Below, piece by piece: positions 55,556-64,000 of a stretch of DNA of 64,000 nt. The notes under the pieces are model-generated. The model was given only the letters and a program-made list of their open reading frames with translations, did not search any database and was not told the origin of the DNA. The DNA lies in NCBI RefSeq assembly GCF_016648105.1, contig NZ_JACVVE010000002.1, positions 1 through 64,000 of the forward strand, written 5' to 3'. Each line of letters starts with the position of its first letter. Position 1 is the first letter of the stretch. The stretch is from Pseudomonas sp. S31 (lineage in GTDB: Bacteria; Pseudomonadota; Gammaproteobacteria; Pseudomonadales; Pseudomonadaceae). Position numbers and translations under genes: made by a program.

Positions 55556-56848
55556 ATGACCCACAGCGCGCAGCACGCCGCCTCCTACTACGCCGCCAGC
55601 AGCGCGCCACACCCCGACCACTCCTTCCTGCAGGGCGAGCACAGCGCCGACGTGTGCATCGTGGGTGGCGGCTATTCAGGTCTGAACACCGCCATCGAAC
55701 TGGCCGAACGCGGCTTCTCGGTGATCCTCCTGGAAGCCCGCAAGCTGGGATGGGGCGCCAGCGGGCGCAATGGCGGGCAACTGATCCGGGGCGTTGGCCA
55801 CGGCCTGGAGCAGTTCCTTCCGGTGATCGGCGAGCAAGGCGTACACAGCCTGCAGCTGATGGGCCTGGAGGCCGTGGAAATCGTCCGCGAGCGGGTCGAG
55901 CGCCACGCCATCGCCTGCGACCTGACCTGGGGCTATTGCGACCTGGCCAACAAGCCCGCCGAACTGCAAGGCTTCGCCGATGACGCCGAAGCGCTGCGCA
56001 ACCTCGGCTACCGCCACGAGGTGCGCCTGGTCGGCCAGGACGATATCCACAGCGTGGTCGGCTCCGACCGCTATGTCGGCGGCCTGATCGACATGGGCTC
56101 GGGCCACCTGCACCCGCTCAACCTGGCCTTGGGCGAAGCGGCGGTGGCCAGCCGCCTGGGCGTGAAGCTGTTCGAGCAGTCCGAGGTCACCCGCATCGAC
56201 TACGGCCCTGAAGTGAAGGTGCACACCGCCCAGGGCCAGGTGCGCGCCAAGACCCTGGTGCTGTGCTGCAACGCCTACCTCAACGACCTCAACCCCGAAC
56301 TCGGCGGCAAGGTGCTGCCGGCCGGTAGCTACATCATCGCCACCGAGCCGCTAGGCGAAGAACGCGCGCGCCAGTTGCTGCCGCAGAACATGGCGGTGTG
56401 CGACCAGCGCGTGGCCCTGGACTACTATCGCCTGTCCGCCGATCACCGCTTGCTGTTCGGCGGTGCCTGCCATTACTCGGGCCGTGATCCCAAGGACATC
56501 GCCAGCTACATGCGGCCGAAGATGCTCAAGGTGTTCCCGCAACTGGCTGACGTGCGCATCGATTACCAGTGGGGTGGCATGATCGGCATCGGCGCCAACC
56601 GCCTGCCGCAGATCGGCCGCTTGGCCAGCCAGCCCAACGTCTATTATGCCCAGGCGTACTCGGGCCATGGGCTCAACGCCACGCACCTGGCTGCGCGCCT
56701 GCTCGGCGAAGCCATCAGCGGGCAGGAAAGCGGGCGCTTCGAGCTGTTCGCCAAGGTGCCGCACATCACCTTCCCTGGCGGCAAGCTGCTGCGCTCGCCG
56801 CTGCTGGCCTTGGGCATGCTTTGGCATAGGTTGAAAGAACTGACCTGA
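55556..56848 (+). CDS. pauB: FAD-dependent gamma-glutamylputrescine oxidase-like protein
   Basis: 430 residues. DAO-fold FAD enzyme: CIVGGGYSGL near 36-46, GWGASGRNGGQLIRG, and GHGLNATHLAARLLGEAI at the C terminus. The N-terminal HAASYYAASS is typical of PuuB/PauB, which oxidises gamma-glutamyl-polyamines. By position it corresponds to P. aeruginosa PauB4. ATG 55556 (MTHSAQHAASYY) rather than upstream ATG 55493. Confidence 0.87.
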   Translation: MTHSAQHAASYYAASSAPHPDHSFLQGEHSADVCIVGGGYSGLNTAIELAERGFSVILLEARKLGWGASGRNGGQLIRGVGHGLEQFLPVIGEQGVHSLQLMGLEAVEIVRERVERHAIACDLTWGYCDLANKPAELQGFADDAEALRNLGYRHEVRLVGQDDIHSVVGSDRYVGGLIDMGSGHLHPLNLALGEAAVASRLGVKLFEQSEVTRIDYGPEVKVHTAQGQVRAKTLVLCCNAYLNDLNPELGGKVLPAGSYIIATEPLGEERARQLLPQNMAVCDQRVALDYYRLSADHRLLFGGACHYSGRDPKDIASYMRPKMLKVFPQLADVRIDYQWGGMIGIGANRLPQIGRLASQPNVYYAQAYSGHGLNATHLAARLLGEAISGQESGRFELFAKVPHITFPGGKLLRSPLLALGMLWHRLKELT

Positions 56849-56877
56849 AGCAAGACACCGCTCCTACAACGATCGCA

Positions 56878-57108
56878 TCAGCCCCTCCAGAAAGGCTTAT
56901 GGCCTTCGACCCGCGCCTGCTCCCGGCTCAACCCGACATCGTGTAGCGCGTCATCGGTCAGCTGCAACAGGGCCCTGCGGGTCTGCCAGCGATGCAGCAT
57001 CAGCCCCCAGCGGCCGAAACCTGTGGTCACGTTGGAAACCTTGTCCTGCTGCCCGGCTTCCAGTTCCTTGGCCAACAGCTGCAAGCGCACATCGCTCATT
57101 CCACCCAT
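56878..57108 (-). CDS. DUF1127 small protein
   Basis: 76 residues. The C-terminal half holds the DUF1127 (YjiS-like) motif: WQTRRALLQLTDDALHDVGLSREQARVEGHKPFWR. Related Arg-rich small proteins affect RNA turnover and phosphate metabolism in alphaproteobacteria; role here unknown. ATG 57108 has GGGAG 9 bases upstream; ATG 57099 is an alternative. Divergent from the MocR-type regulator. Confidence 0.88.
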   Translation of the reverse strand: MGGMSDVRLQLLAKELEAGQQDKVSNVTTGFGRWGLMLHRWQTRRALLQLTDDALHDVGLSREQARVEGHKPFWRG

Positions 57109-57286
57109 CACTGCACACTCCCGTTCAGTTGATACCGTGAAGAAAGCATGCGCGCCGGCTGGGGCCTCAATACAGATCCAATACAGGCTTATTATCTGCA
57201 TACAGAATGGGCAGCAGAGCAGCTGAATGGCGGTTTTTCAGCTTAACTGTACTGGCCCTCAGCTCAGAATAAAGCAGGAGTATGCC

Positions 57287-58717
57287 GTGACGCTCTATCT
57301 CAACCTCGCCGAGCTGCTCGGCGCCCGCATCGAGCAGGGCCTCTATCGCCCCGGCCAGCGCCTGCCCTCGGTGCGCGCCCTGAGTGTCGAGCACGGTGTC
57401 AGCCTGAGTACCGTGCAGCAGGCCTACCGCATGCTCGAAGACAGCGGCATGGTCTCGCCACGGCCCAAGTCCGGCTACTTCGTCAGCGATCACCGCCACC
57501 TCCCCGCCCTGCCCGCCGTCAGCCGCCCGGCCCAGCGCCCGGTGGACATCTCGCAATGGGAGCAGGTGCTCGAACTGGTGCGCAGCACCCCGCGCCGGGA
57601 CGTGATCCAGCTTGGCCGCGGCATGCCCGACATCGACAGCCCCAGCCTCAAGCCGCTGCTGCGCAGCCTGGCCCAGCTCAGCCGGCGCCAGGACATGCCT
57701 GGCCTGTACTACGACAACATCCACGGCAACCAGGCCCTGCGCGAGCAGATCGCCCGCTTGATGCTCGACGCAGGCAGCCGCGTGGGCCCAGCCGAGCTGG
57801 TGGTGACGACCGGCTGCCACGAGGCATTGTCGTGCAGCATCCGCGCAGTGTGCGAACCAGGCGACATCGTCGCGGTCGACTCGCCAAGCTTCCACGGCGC
57901 CATGCAAACCCTCAAGGGCCTGGGCATGAAGGCGCTGGAGATCCCCACTGACCCGGTCACCGGCATCAGCCTCGAAGCGCTGGAGCTGGCGCTGGAACAG
58001 TGGCCGATCAAGCTCATCCAGATCACCCCGAGCTGCAACAACCCGCTGGGCTACATCATGCCCGAAGCCCGTAAGAAGGCCCTGCTGAGCCTGGCCCAGC
58101 GCTTCGACGTGGCGATCCTCGAAGACGATGTGTATGGCGACCTGGCCTATACCTACCCACGCCCGCGCACCGTGCACTCATTCGACGACGATGGCCGCGT
58201 GCTGCTCTGCAGCTCGTTCTCCAAGACCCTGGCCCCAGGCCTGCGCGTAGGCTGGGTGGCACCAGGACGCTACCTGGAGCGCGTACTGCACATGAAGTAC
58301 ATCAGCACCGGCAGCAGCGCCACCCAGCCACAACTGGCCATCGCCGACTTCATCCAGGGCGGCCACTACCAGCCGCACGTACGCCGCATGCGCAGCCAAT
58401 ACCAGCGTGGCCGCGACCTGATGAGCGACTGGGTGACCCGCTACTTCCCCGCCGGTACCCGAGTCAGCAGGCCCCAAGGCGGCTTCATGCTGTGGGTTGA
58501 GTTACCGGAACATTTCGACACGCTGCGCCTGAACCGCGCTTTACTTGAGCAGGGCGTGCAGGTCGCGGTGGGCAGCATCTTCTCGGCTTCGGGCAAGTTC
58601 CGCCATTGCTTGCGCATGAACTTCGCGTCGCGGCCCACCGCGCAGATCGAAGACGCCGTGCGCAAGGTCGGTGAAACCGCCCTTCGTCTACTGGAGCAGG
58701 ACACCAGCGAAGCGTAA
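57287..58717 (+). CDS. MocR/GntR-family regulator with aminotransferase domain
   Basis: 476 residues from GTG 57287 (AGGAG 7 bases upstream). GntR winged helix at 1-72 (IEQGLYRPGQRLPSVRALSVEHGVSLSTVQQAYRMLE), then a fold I aminotransferase domain with the PLP lysine in SSFSKTLAPGLRVGW. Target genes and ligand unknown; such regulators often govern polyamine, taurine or vitamin B6 genes, and the neighbours here are polyamine genes. Confidence 0.92.
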   Translation: MTLYLNLAELLGARIEQGLYRPGQRLPSVRALSVEHGVSLSTVQQAYRMLEDSGMVSPRPKSGYFVSDHRHLPALPAVSRPAQRPVDISQWEQVLELVRSTPRRDVIQLGRGMPDIDSPSLKPLLRSLAQLSRRQDMPGLYYDNIHGNQALREQIARLMLDAGSRVGPAELVVTTGCHEALSCSIRAVCEPGDIVAVDSPSFHGAMQTLKGLGMKALEIPTDPVTGISLEALELALEQWPIKLIQITPSCNNPLGYIMPEARKKALLSLAQRFDVAILEDDVYGDLAYTYPRPRTVHSFDDDGRVLLCSSFSKTLAPGLRVGWVAPGRYLERVLHMKYISTGSSATQPQLAIADFIQGGHYQPHVRRMRSQYQRGRDLMSDWVTRYFPAGTRVSRPQGGFMLWVELPEHFDTLRLNRALLEQGVQVAVGSIFSASGKFRHCLRMNFASRPTAQIEDAVRKVGETALRLLEQDTSEA

Positions 58718-58777
58718 CTTTGCCCCGCCCTCCACGGTCCAACCTTCCAAGCCCTTGTCGTACAGGACGATTGCCCC

Positions 58778-60331
58778 TTGAGACTCCAGCGAGCTCTGCC
58801 CCTCCTGCTGGCCCTGCTGCTCGCCCTGGCCGGCTGCGCCAGCGTAGATGGGCCGCGCACGGTCAGCCAGGCCCTGCCCGCCAACGACTCGGCCTTCGGC
58901 CGCTCGGTATTGCGCCAGGCCGCGCCCTACCAGGGCCGTTCGGGCTTTCGCCTGCTGCCCAACAGCAACGAGGCATTCCGCGCCCGCGCCGAGTTGATCC
59001 GCAACGCCCAGGCCAGCATCGACCTGCAGTACTACATCGTCCACGACGGCCTCAGCACCCGCGCCCTGGTGCACGAGTTACTGCGCGCCGCCGACCGCGG
59101 GGTGCGAGTGCGCATCCTGCTCGACGACACCACCAGCGATGGCCTCGATACCCTCATCGGCACCCTCGACGCCCACCCGAACATCCACATCCGCCTGTTC
59201 AACCCGCTGCACCTGGGCCGCAGCACCGGCGTCACGCGGGCGGCCGGGCGGCTGTTCAACCTCTCGCTGCAGCATCGGCGCATGCACAACAAGCTGTTCC
59301 TGGTGGACAACAGCATGGCCATCGTCGGCGGGCGCAACCTGGGCGACGAATACTTCGACGCCGAACCCAACCTCAACTTCACCGACATCGACCTGCTGGG
59401 GGTCGGGCCGGTGGCCGAGCAGCTCGGGCACAGTTTCGACCAGTACTGGAACAGCGCCCTGAGCCGACCGATCAGCGAGTTTCTCTGGCACCAGCCCGAC
59501 GCCGACGACCTGCATCAAAGCCGCCGCCGGCTGGAAGTTTCCCTGGCCGAGGCGCGCACCCAGCGTAAGGAGCTGTACGACCGGCTGATGGCCTACCAGT
59601 CGCGCCCGCGTCTGGACGTCTGGCGCAACGAGCTGATCTGGGCGCACAGCCAGGCGCTGTGGGACGCACCCAGCAAGGTGCTGGCCAAGGACGAACCTGA
59701 CCCGAACCTGCTGCTGGCCCAGCAACTGGCCCCCGACCTCAGCAACGTGCACCGCGAGCTGATTCTGGTATCGGCCTACTTCGTGCCGGGCGAACCGGGG
59801 CTGCTGTACCTCACCAGCCGCGCCGACCGCGGCACGTCGGTGAAACTGCTGACCAACTCGCTGGAGGCCACCGACGTGCCGGCGGTGCACGGCGGGTACG
59901 CGCCCTATCGCCGAGCCCTGCTCGAACATGGCGTACAACTCTACGAGCTGCGCCGCCAGCCGGGTGACCCGAGCGCCGGACGCCTGAGCTGGCGAGGCAG
60001 CTCCGATTCGAGCTTGCACAGCAAGGCGATCGTCTTCGATCGACAGAAGACCTTCATCGGCTCGTTCAACTTCGACCCGCGCTCGTTGCTCTGGAACACC
60101 GAGGTCGGCGTGCTGGTAGACAACCCGGAACTGGCCGAATACACCCGGGCGCTGGCGCTGCAAGGCATGGCGCCGGCGCTGAGCTACGAGGTGAAGCTGG
60201 TGAATGACCAGATGGTCTGGGCGACCGAGGACGATGGCCATCGCCACGTGCTGACCTCCGAGCCGGGCGGCCTGTGGCGGCAATTCAATGCCTGGATCAG
60301 CAAGGCAGTTGGCCTGGAGAAGATGTTGTAG
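58778..60331 (+). CDS. Phospholipase D-family lipoprotein (cardiolipin synthase-like)
   Basis: 517 residues, TTG start at 58778. Signal peptide with lipobox LAGC (Cys20). Two HKD motifs: HNKLFLVDNSMAIVGGRN from His170 and HSKAIVFDRQKTFIGSFNFD from His414, the catalytic pair of the PLD superfamily, with the spacing of ClsC/YmdC-type enzymes. Probably an envelope phosphatidyl-transferase or phosphodiesterase. The ribosome binding site is weak, so the start is tentative. Ends in a 12-bp stem terminator. Confidence 0.88.
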   Translation: MRLQRALPLLLALLLALAGCASVDGPRTVSQALPANDSAFGRSVLRQAAPYQGRSGFRLLPNSNEAFRARAELIRNAQASIDLQYYIVHDGLSTRALVHELLRAADRGVRVRILLDDTTSDGLDTLIGTLDAHPNIHIRLFNPLHLGRSTGVTRAAGRLFNLSLQHRRMHNKLFLVDNSMAIVGGRNLGDEYFDAEPNLNFTDIDLLGVGPVAEQLGHSFDQYWNSALSRPISEFLWHQPDADDLHQSRRRLEVSLAEARTQRKELYDRLMAYQSRPRLDVWRNELIWAHSQALWDAPSKVLAKDEPDPNLLLAQQLAPDLSNVHRELILVSAYFVPGEPGLLYLTSRADRGTSVKLLTNSLEATDVPAVHGGYAPYRRALLEHGVQLYELRRQPGDPSAGRLSWRGSSDSSLHSKAIVFDRQKTFIGSFNFDPRSLLWNTEVGVLVDNPELAEYTRALALQGMAPALSYEVKLVNDQMVWATEDDGHRHVLTSEPGGLWRQFNAWISKAVGLEKML

Positions 60332-60334
60332 CTG

Positions 60335-60366
60335 GGATCTTGGGGCCGCTTTGCGCCCCAAGATCC
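60335..60366. terminator. Terminator hairpin between convergent PLD and MFS genes
   Basis: GGATCTTGGGGC-cgctttgc-GCCCCAAGATCC, a 12-bp perfect stem occupying almost the whole gap between the stops. Same GGGGCCGCTTTGCG core as other hairpins in the window. Confidence 0.75.
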
Positions 60367-60367
60367 G

Positions 60368-61507
60368 TCAGGCAGACGCCGGCTCGAACGCCCCGCGCCG
60401 CCGGGTCAACAACACCAACCCCGCAGCCCCCGCCGCCATCAGCCACAGCAATGCATGGCCGCTGACCCACTGACTGCCAGCCCCGGCCAGCAGCGGCCCG
60501 AGCAGGCAGCCGATGCCCCACAGCTGCGCCACATGGGCATTGGCGCGCACCAGCGCGTCATCCCGATAGCGCTCGCCGATCAACACCAGCGACAAGGTGA
60601 ACAGCCCACCCGCACTGGCCCCGAACAACACCCACAACGGCCAGATCAGCGGCGTCTGCAGCAACAGCGGGATCGCCAGGCTGGAACCCAGCAATACCAC
60701 TGCGCAGCCGGTGAACAGGGTACGCCGCGACATGCGATCGGCCAGGGCGCCGATCGGCAGTTGCAGCACCGCGTCCCCCACCACCACGGTACTGACCATG
60801 AACAGCGCGATTTCGGTGCTGAAGCCCTGTTGCAGGCAGTACACCGGCAGCAGGGTAAGAATCATCGCCTCGAACGCGGCGAACAGGGCGATGGCCCAGG
60901 CGATCACCGGCAGCCGCCGGCAGAAGCCGAACAGGTCGCCGAAGGTCACGCTGCAGGCTTCGGTGCTCGGTGCCCCACCACGGCCCAGCAGCAGCAAGGG
61001 CGCCAGCAGCAGCAAGGCGGTGGCGGCCCAGAAACCGAAGTCGTCGTCAGAGCCGAGAAAGCCCAGCACCAGCGGCCCGGCCAGCTGGCTCAAGGCGTAG
61101 CTGCTGCCGTACAAGGCCACCAGCCGGCCGCGCCACTGCTCCACCACCAGCTGGTTGATCCAGCTCTCACCGAGGATGAACACCACCGTCAGCGACATGC
61201 CGATCAGCAGCCGCAGCGCCAACCACAGCGGGTAGCTCGGCAGCAATGCAAGCAAGCCAATCGACAGCGCCCCGCCCCACAGGCACAGGCGCATCGCCGA
61301 GGGTACGCCGACCCAGCCGGCCAGGCGGCTGGCCAGGCTGGCACCGAGCAGCACGCCGATCGCCGGCATCGCCGCCATCACGCCAATGGCGAATCCGCCG
61401 TAGCCCCAGCCTTCCAGGCGCAAGGACACCAACGGCATGCTCACCCCGAGCGCGAGCCCGACACTGAGCACCGATGCCAATACGGCAAAGTAGGTTCCCC
61501 AACGCAT
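60368..61507 (-). CDS. MFS transporter (YcaD-like)
   Basis: 379 residues, twelve membrane helices. Major facilitator motif remnants GALADRMSRRTLF between helices 8 and 9 and GESWINQLV around 119-127, as in the YcaD/CsbX-type group. Substrate unknown. ATG 61507 has GGGAGG 7 bases upstream; an upstream in-frame ATG (61525) lacks one. Confidence 0.88.
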   Translation of the reverse strand: MRWGTYFAVLASVLSVGLALGVSMPLVSLRLEGWGYGGFAIGVMAAMPAIGVLLGASLASRLAGWVGVPSAMRLCLWGGALSIGLLALLPSYPLWLALRLLIGMSLTVVFILGESWINQLVVEQWRGRLVALYGSSYALSQLAGPLVLGFLGSDDDFGFWAATALLLLAPLLLLGRGGAPSTEACSVTFGDLFGFCRRLPVIAWAIALFAAFEAMILTLLPVYCLQQGFSTEIALFMVSTVVVGDAVLQLPIGALADRMSRRTLFTGCAVVLLGSSLAIPLLLQTPLIWPLWVLFGASAGGLFTLSLVLIGERYRDDALVRANAHVAQLWGIGCLLGPLLAGAGSQWVSGHALLWLMAAGAAGLVLLTRRRGAFEPASA

Positions 61508-61535
61508 AGCGGCCTCCCAGGCCAATATTTTCCTA

Positions 61536-61611
61536 GGCCCATTCGCGGGTAAACCCGCTCCTACAGGAACAGTGCAGTCCCTGTAGGAGCGGGTTTACCC
61601 GCGAAAAGGCC
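61536..61611. repeat. REP element pair 10
   Basis: GGCCCATTCGCGGGTAAACC...CTCCTACAG and an inverted copy separated by ~12 bases, between the MFS gene start and the aldehyde dehydrogenase stop. Confidence 0.9.
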
Positions 61612-61617
61612 GCTGGA

Positions 61618-63111
61618 TTACAGCTTGATCCAGGTCGCCTTCAGCTCGGTGTACTTCTCCAGCGCATGCAGCGACTTGTCACGGCCGTTGCCCGACTGCT
61701 TGAAGCCACCGAACGGCGCGGTCATGTCGCCGCCGTCGTACTGATTGACCCACACGCTGCCGGCACGCACGGCGCGGGCGGTCTTGTGCGCCTTGGAGAT
61801 GTCCGAGGTCCAGATGCCGGCAGCCAGGCCATACGGGGTGTCGTTGGCGATGGCGATGGCCTCTTCGGCGGTGTCGAAGGCGATCACCGACAGTACCGGG
61901 CCGAAGATCTCTTCCTGGGCGATCTTCATGGCATTGGTCACGCCGTCGAAGATGGTTGGCTCGACGTAGGTGCCACCGGTCTCTTCGAGAGTACGCTTGC
62001 CACCGGCCAGCAGCTTGGCGCCGTCCTTGTGACCGGCGTCGATGTACGACAGCACGGTGTTCATCTGCTGGGTATCGACCAGCGCGCCGACGGTGGTCTG
62101 CGGGTCCAGCGGGTTGCCTGGCTTCCAGCCCTTGAGGGCCTCGACCACCATGGGCAGGAATTTGTCCTTGATCGAGCGCTCGACCAGCAGGCGCGAACCT
62201 GCGGTGCAGACCTCGCCCTGGTTGAAGGCGATGGCGCTGGCGGCGGCTTCGGCGGCGGCTTGCAGGTCCGGAGCGTCGGCGAAGACGATGTTCGGGCTCT
62301 TGCCGCCGGCTTCCAGCCAGATGCGCTTCATGTTCGATTCGCCCGCGTAGACCATCAACTGCTTGGCGATCTTGGTCGAGCCGGTGAACACCAGGGTATC
62401 GACATCCATGTGCAGGGCCAGGGCCTTGCCCACGGTATGGCCGTAACCTGGCAGCACGTTCAGCACGCCGGCCGGGATGCCGGCCTCGATGGCCAGCTGG
62501 GCGATGCGAATGGCGGTCAGCGGCGACTTCTCGGAGGGCTTGAGCACCACCGAGTTGCCGGTGGCCAGGGCCGGGCCGAGCTTCCAGCAGGCCATCAGCA
62601 GCGGGAAGTTCCACGGTACGATGGCACCGACCACGCCGACCGGCTCACGGGTAACCAGGCCCAACTGGTCGTGCGGGGTCGGGGCGACTTCGTCGTAGAC
62701 CTTGTCGATGGCTTCGGCGGTCCAGTGGATGGCATTGGCCGCGCCTGGGATGTCGATGCTGGACGAGTCGCCGATCGGCTTGCCCATGTCCAGGGTTTCG
62801 AGCAGCGCCAGCTCTTCGACGTTCTTGCGCAGCAGGTCGGCGAAACGGATCAGCTTGGCCTTGCGCTTGGCCGGGGCCAACTGCGACCAGGCGCCAGAGT
62901 TGAAGGTGGCGCGGGCGTTTTCCACGGCCCGGTTGGCATCGGCCAGGTCGCAGCTGGCGACCTTGGCCAGGAAGCGTCCGTCGACCGGGCTCAGGCAGTC
63001 GAAGGTTTCACCGGATGCGGCATCGGTGTATTCGCCGTTGATGAAGGCGCGACCTTCGATCTTCAGTTGCTGGGCACGTTGTTCCCAGTCCGCACGAGTC
63101 AGGGTGGTCAT
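61618..63111 (-). CDS. kauB: Aldehyde dehydrogenase (gamma-glutamyl-gamma-aminobutyraldehyde type)
   Basis: 497 residues. ALDH family with LEAGGKSPNI (catalytic Glu) and FNQGEVCTAGSRLLVE (catalytic Cys near 303), and PWNFPLLMACWKLGPALA. PuuC/KauB-type: oxidises 4-guanidinobutyraldehyde or gamma-glutamyl-aminobutyraldehyde in arginine/polyamine catabolism. Its place between the PauB region and rpmG matches P. aeruginosa kauB (pauC). GGAGG precedes ATG 63111. Confidence 0.88.
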   Translation of the reverse strand: MTTLTRADWEQRAQQLKIEGRAFINGEYTDAASGETFDCLSPVDGRFLAKVASCDLADANRAVENARATFNSGAWSQLAPAKRKAKLIRFADLLRKNVEELALLETLDMGKPIGDSSSIDIPGAANAIHWTAEAIDKVYDEVAPTPHDQLGLVTREPVGVVGAIVPWNFPLLMACWKLGPALATGNSVVLKPSEKSPLTAIRIAQLAIEAGIPAGVLNVLPGYGHTVGKALALHMDVDTLVFTGSTKIAKQLMVYAGESNMKRIWLEAGGKSPNIVFADAPDLQAAAEAAASAIAFNQGEVCTAGSRLLVERSIKDKFLPMVVEALKGWKPGNPLDPQTTVGALVDTQQMNTVLSYIDAGHKDGAKLLAGGKRTLEETGGTYVEPTIFDGVTNAMKIAQEEIFGPVLSVIAFDTAEEAIAIANDTPYGLAAGIWTSDISKAHKTARAVRAGSVWVNQYDGGDMTAPFGGFKQSGNGRDKSLHALEKYTELKATWIKL

Positions 63112-63307
63112 ACGAAACTCCTCCTCTTGTTTAGGTGCAACGCCGCACTGAGGACTCACTGGCGTTGTCAGAATTCTGGCCGGGCGACGAGCGCACACTG
63201 GCAACCGTTACCCTAAACCAGCCAGTGTAAACTATCAATATATTTGACACGAAAGGCCCAAAAGCCTACTGATGTTCATTTTATTAAACAATAACAGGAG
63301 CCGCACC

Positions 63308-63667
63308 ATGAGCATTGCCAGCATCGTCGATTTCGCCCAGGCCCAGACCCAGGTCGAACGCTACCGCCCTGCAGCAGAAAAAATCCTCAAGGGCGAGCCG
63401 GACCAGGCCGTCTACAACCACTACTCAAGCCCTTGCGCGCAGTTCGCCGCCGGCGTGTGGGAAGGCGCCGTGGGGCAATGGACAGTGAACTACACCGAGC
63501 ACGAGTACTGCGAGATCGTCCAGGGCGTTTCGGTGCTGCGTGACCAGGAAGGTAACGCCAAGACGTTGCGCGCCGGTGACCGTTTCGTCATCCCGGCCGG
63601 TTTCAAGGGCACCTGGGAGGTGCTGGAGCCGTGCCGCAAGATCTATGTGATGTTCGAGCAGAAGTGA
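63308..63667 (+). CDS. Cupin-domain protein
   Basis: 119 residues; a single small cupin (about 40-118): VWEGAVGQWTVNYTEHEYCEIVQGVSVL and RAGDRFVIPAGFKGTWEV are the two cupin motifs. DUF861 (ureidoglycolate-lyase-like) group, often found beside polyamine aldehyde dehydrogenases. ATG 63308 follows AGGAG. Divergent from kauB; the 196-base gap has a TTGACA at 63244. Confidence 0.88.
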   Translation: MSIASIVDFAQAQTQVERYRPAAEKILKGEPDQAVYNHYSSPCAQFAAGVWEGAVGQWTVNYTEHEYCEIVQGVSVLRDQEGNAKTLRAGDRFVIPAGFKGTWEVLEPCRKIYVMFEQK

Positions 63668-63678
63668 TTCTGCAGGCA

Positions 63679-63714
63679 TAAAAAAACCCGCGTCCTTGCG
63701 GATGCGGGTTTTTT
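63679..63714. terminator. Bidirectional terminator after the cupin gene and rpmG
   Basis: AAAAAACCCGC...GCGGGTTTTTT: a strong stem with A-run and T-run on either side, ending both the plus-strand cupin gene and the minus-strand rpmB-rpmG operon. Confidence 0.92.
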
Positions 63715-63729
63715 CAGGTCGCCGATCAA

Positions 63730-63885
63730 TTACTTGATCTTGGCTTCCTTGTACACCACGTGCTTGCGAACAACCGGATCGTATTTCTTGATCTCGATTT
63801 TGTCCGGAGTGGTGCGCTTGTTCTTGTCGGTGGTGTAGAAGTGGCCGGTACCGGCACTCGAAACCAGACGGATCAATTCACGCAT
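63730..63885 (-). CDS. rpmG: 50S ribosomal protein L33
   Basis: 51 residues: begins [19 protein letters not shown] and ends [14 protein letters not shown]. Zinc-independent L33 form (no CxxC pairs). Second gene of rpmB-rpmG, 11 bases after the rpmB stop, with GGAGA ahead of its ATG. Confidence 0.95.
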   Translation of the reverse strand: MRELIRLVSSAGTGHFYTTDKNKRTTPDKIEIKKYDPVVRKHVVYKEAKIK

Positions 63886-63896
63886 GATGTTCTCCC

Positions 63897-64000
63897 TTAA
63901 ACCTTGGCGCCAGCTTTACGGATGTCAACCAGAACGGCGTCGATGCCGCGCTTGTCGATGATACGCATGCCTTTGGCGGAAACGCGCAGACGCACGAAAC
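63897..64000 (-). CDS. rpmB: 50S ribosomal protein L28, partial
   Basis: Only the C-terminal 33 residues are inside the window ([20 protein letters not shown]...IRKAGAKV); the gene continues past the right edge. The sequence is the typical end of L28 in Pseudomonas. Confidence 0.93.
   Translation of the reverse strand, partial: FVRLRVSAKGMRIIDKRGIDAVLVDIRKAGAKV

Overview
The window is about 64 kb of a high-GC Pseudomonas chromosome, most likely from the P. putida group. This rests on gene order and on recognisable families: lptM-lysA-dapF-DUF484-xerC, sutA, glnK-amtB, the lysine genes amaA/amaB/hglS, and dadA/dadX/lrp next to pauR/pauB/kauB and rpmG/rpmB. Paired ~35-bp REP elements of the Pseudomonas type (GCGGGTTTACCCGC core) also recur in the intergenic gaps. 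No rRNA, tRNA, CRISPR array, prophage or complete insertion sequence was seen.

Layout. (1) 0.1-15 kb is core housekeeping: class I adenylate cyclase, rnk, frataxin, the lysine/diaminopimelate operon ending in xerC and a HAD phosphatase, sutA with a possible unannotated small gene upstream, glnK-amtB behind a clear sigma-54/NtrC promoter, ubiK, a molybdopterin-binding protein, a vapBC cassette with its own operator, and the YifB ATPase. (2) 15-26.3 kb is accessory: a Kef-type antiporter, an orphan HigA with a decayed HigB, a small gene behind an elaborately foldable leader and out of frame with its own start codon, two ~97% identical YcaC-like hydrolase genes bracketing a LysR regulator, a YtcJ-type amidohydrolase, an alpha/beta hydrolase and a monooxygenase-domain protein, then a PAAR-effector-immunity cassette of the type VI secretion kind whose effector reading frame is split by an in-frame amber codon. 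(3) 26.4-33.5 kb holds an MscS channel with a cyclic-nucleotide-binding-like domain and the lysine catabolic genes amaA, amaB, a LysR regulator and hglS. (4) 33.5-42.3 kb is a second accessory block: a Cache-domain chemoreceptor, a five-gene carboxylate operon (hydroxyacid dehydrogenase, RraA-like aldolase, CitMHS transporter, TerC protein, PDC-hydrolase-like amidohydrolase) and two LysR regulators. (5) 42.4-64 kb returns to core genes: MATE pump, GGDEF/EAL protein, Rep helicase, xpt, a CoA-transferase/hydrolase, cytochrome c5, the D-/L-alanine and polyamine catabolic neighbourhood, a phospholipase-D lipoprotein, an MFS transporter, aldehyde dehydrogenase, a cupin protein and ribosomal proteins L33 and L28 (L28 runs off the edge).

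Several parts work together. GlnK and AmtB handle ammonium under NtrC control. AmaA, AmaB and HglS form consecutive parts of the D-lysine/pipecolate/2-aminoadipate route. DadX and DadA convert L-alanine to D-alanine and then pyruvate under the divergent Lrp-type regulator. PauR, PauB and KauB belong to polyamine catabolism. The most noteworthy observations are the split PAAR effector, the structured leader with its A7-frameshifted small gene, the duplicated YcaC locus with a conserved CGTTC-N8-GAACG operator, and the uncharacterised carboxylate operon beside a chemoreceptor.
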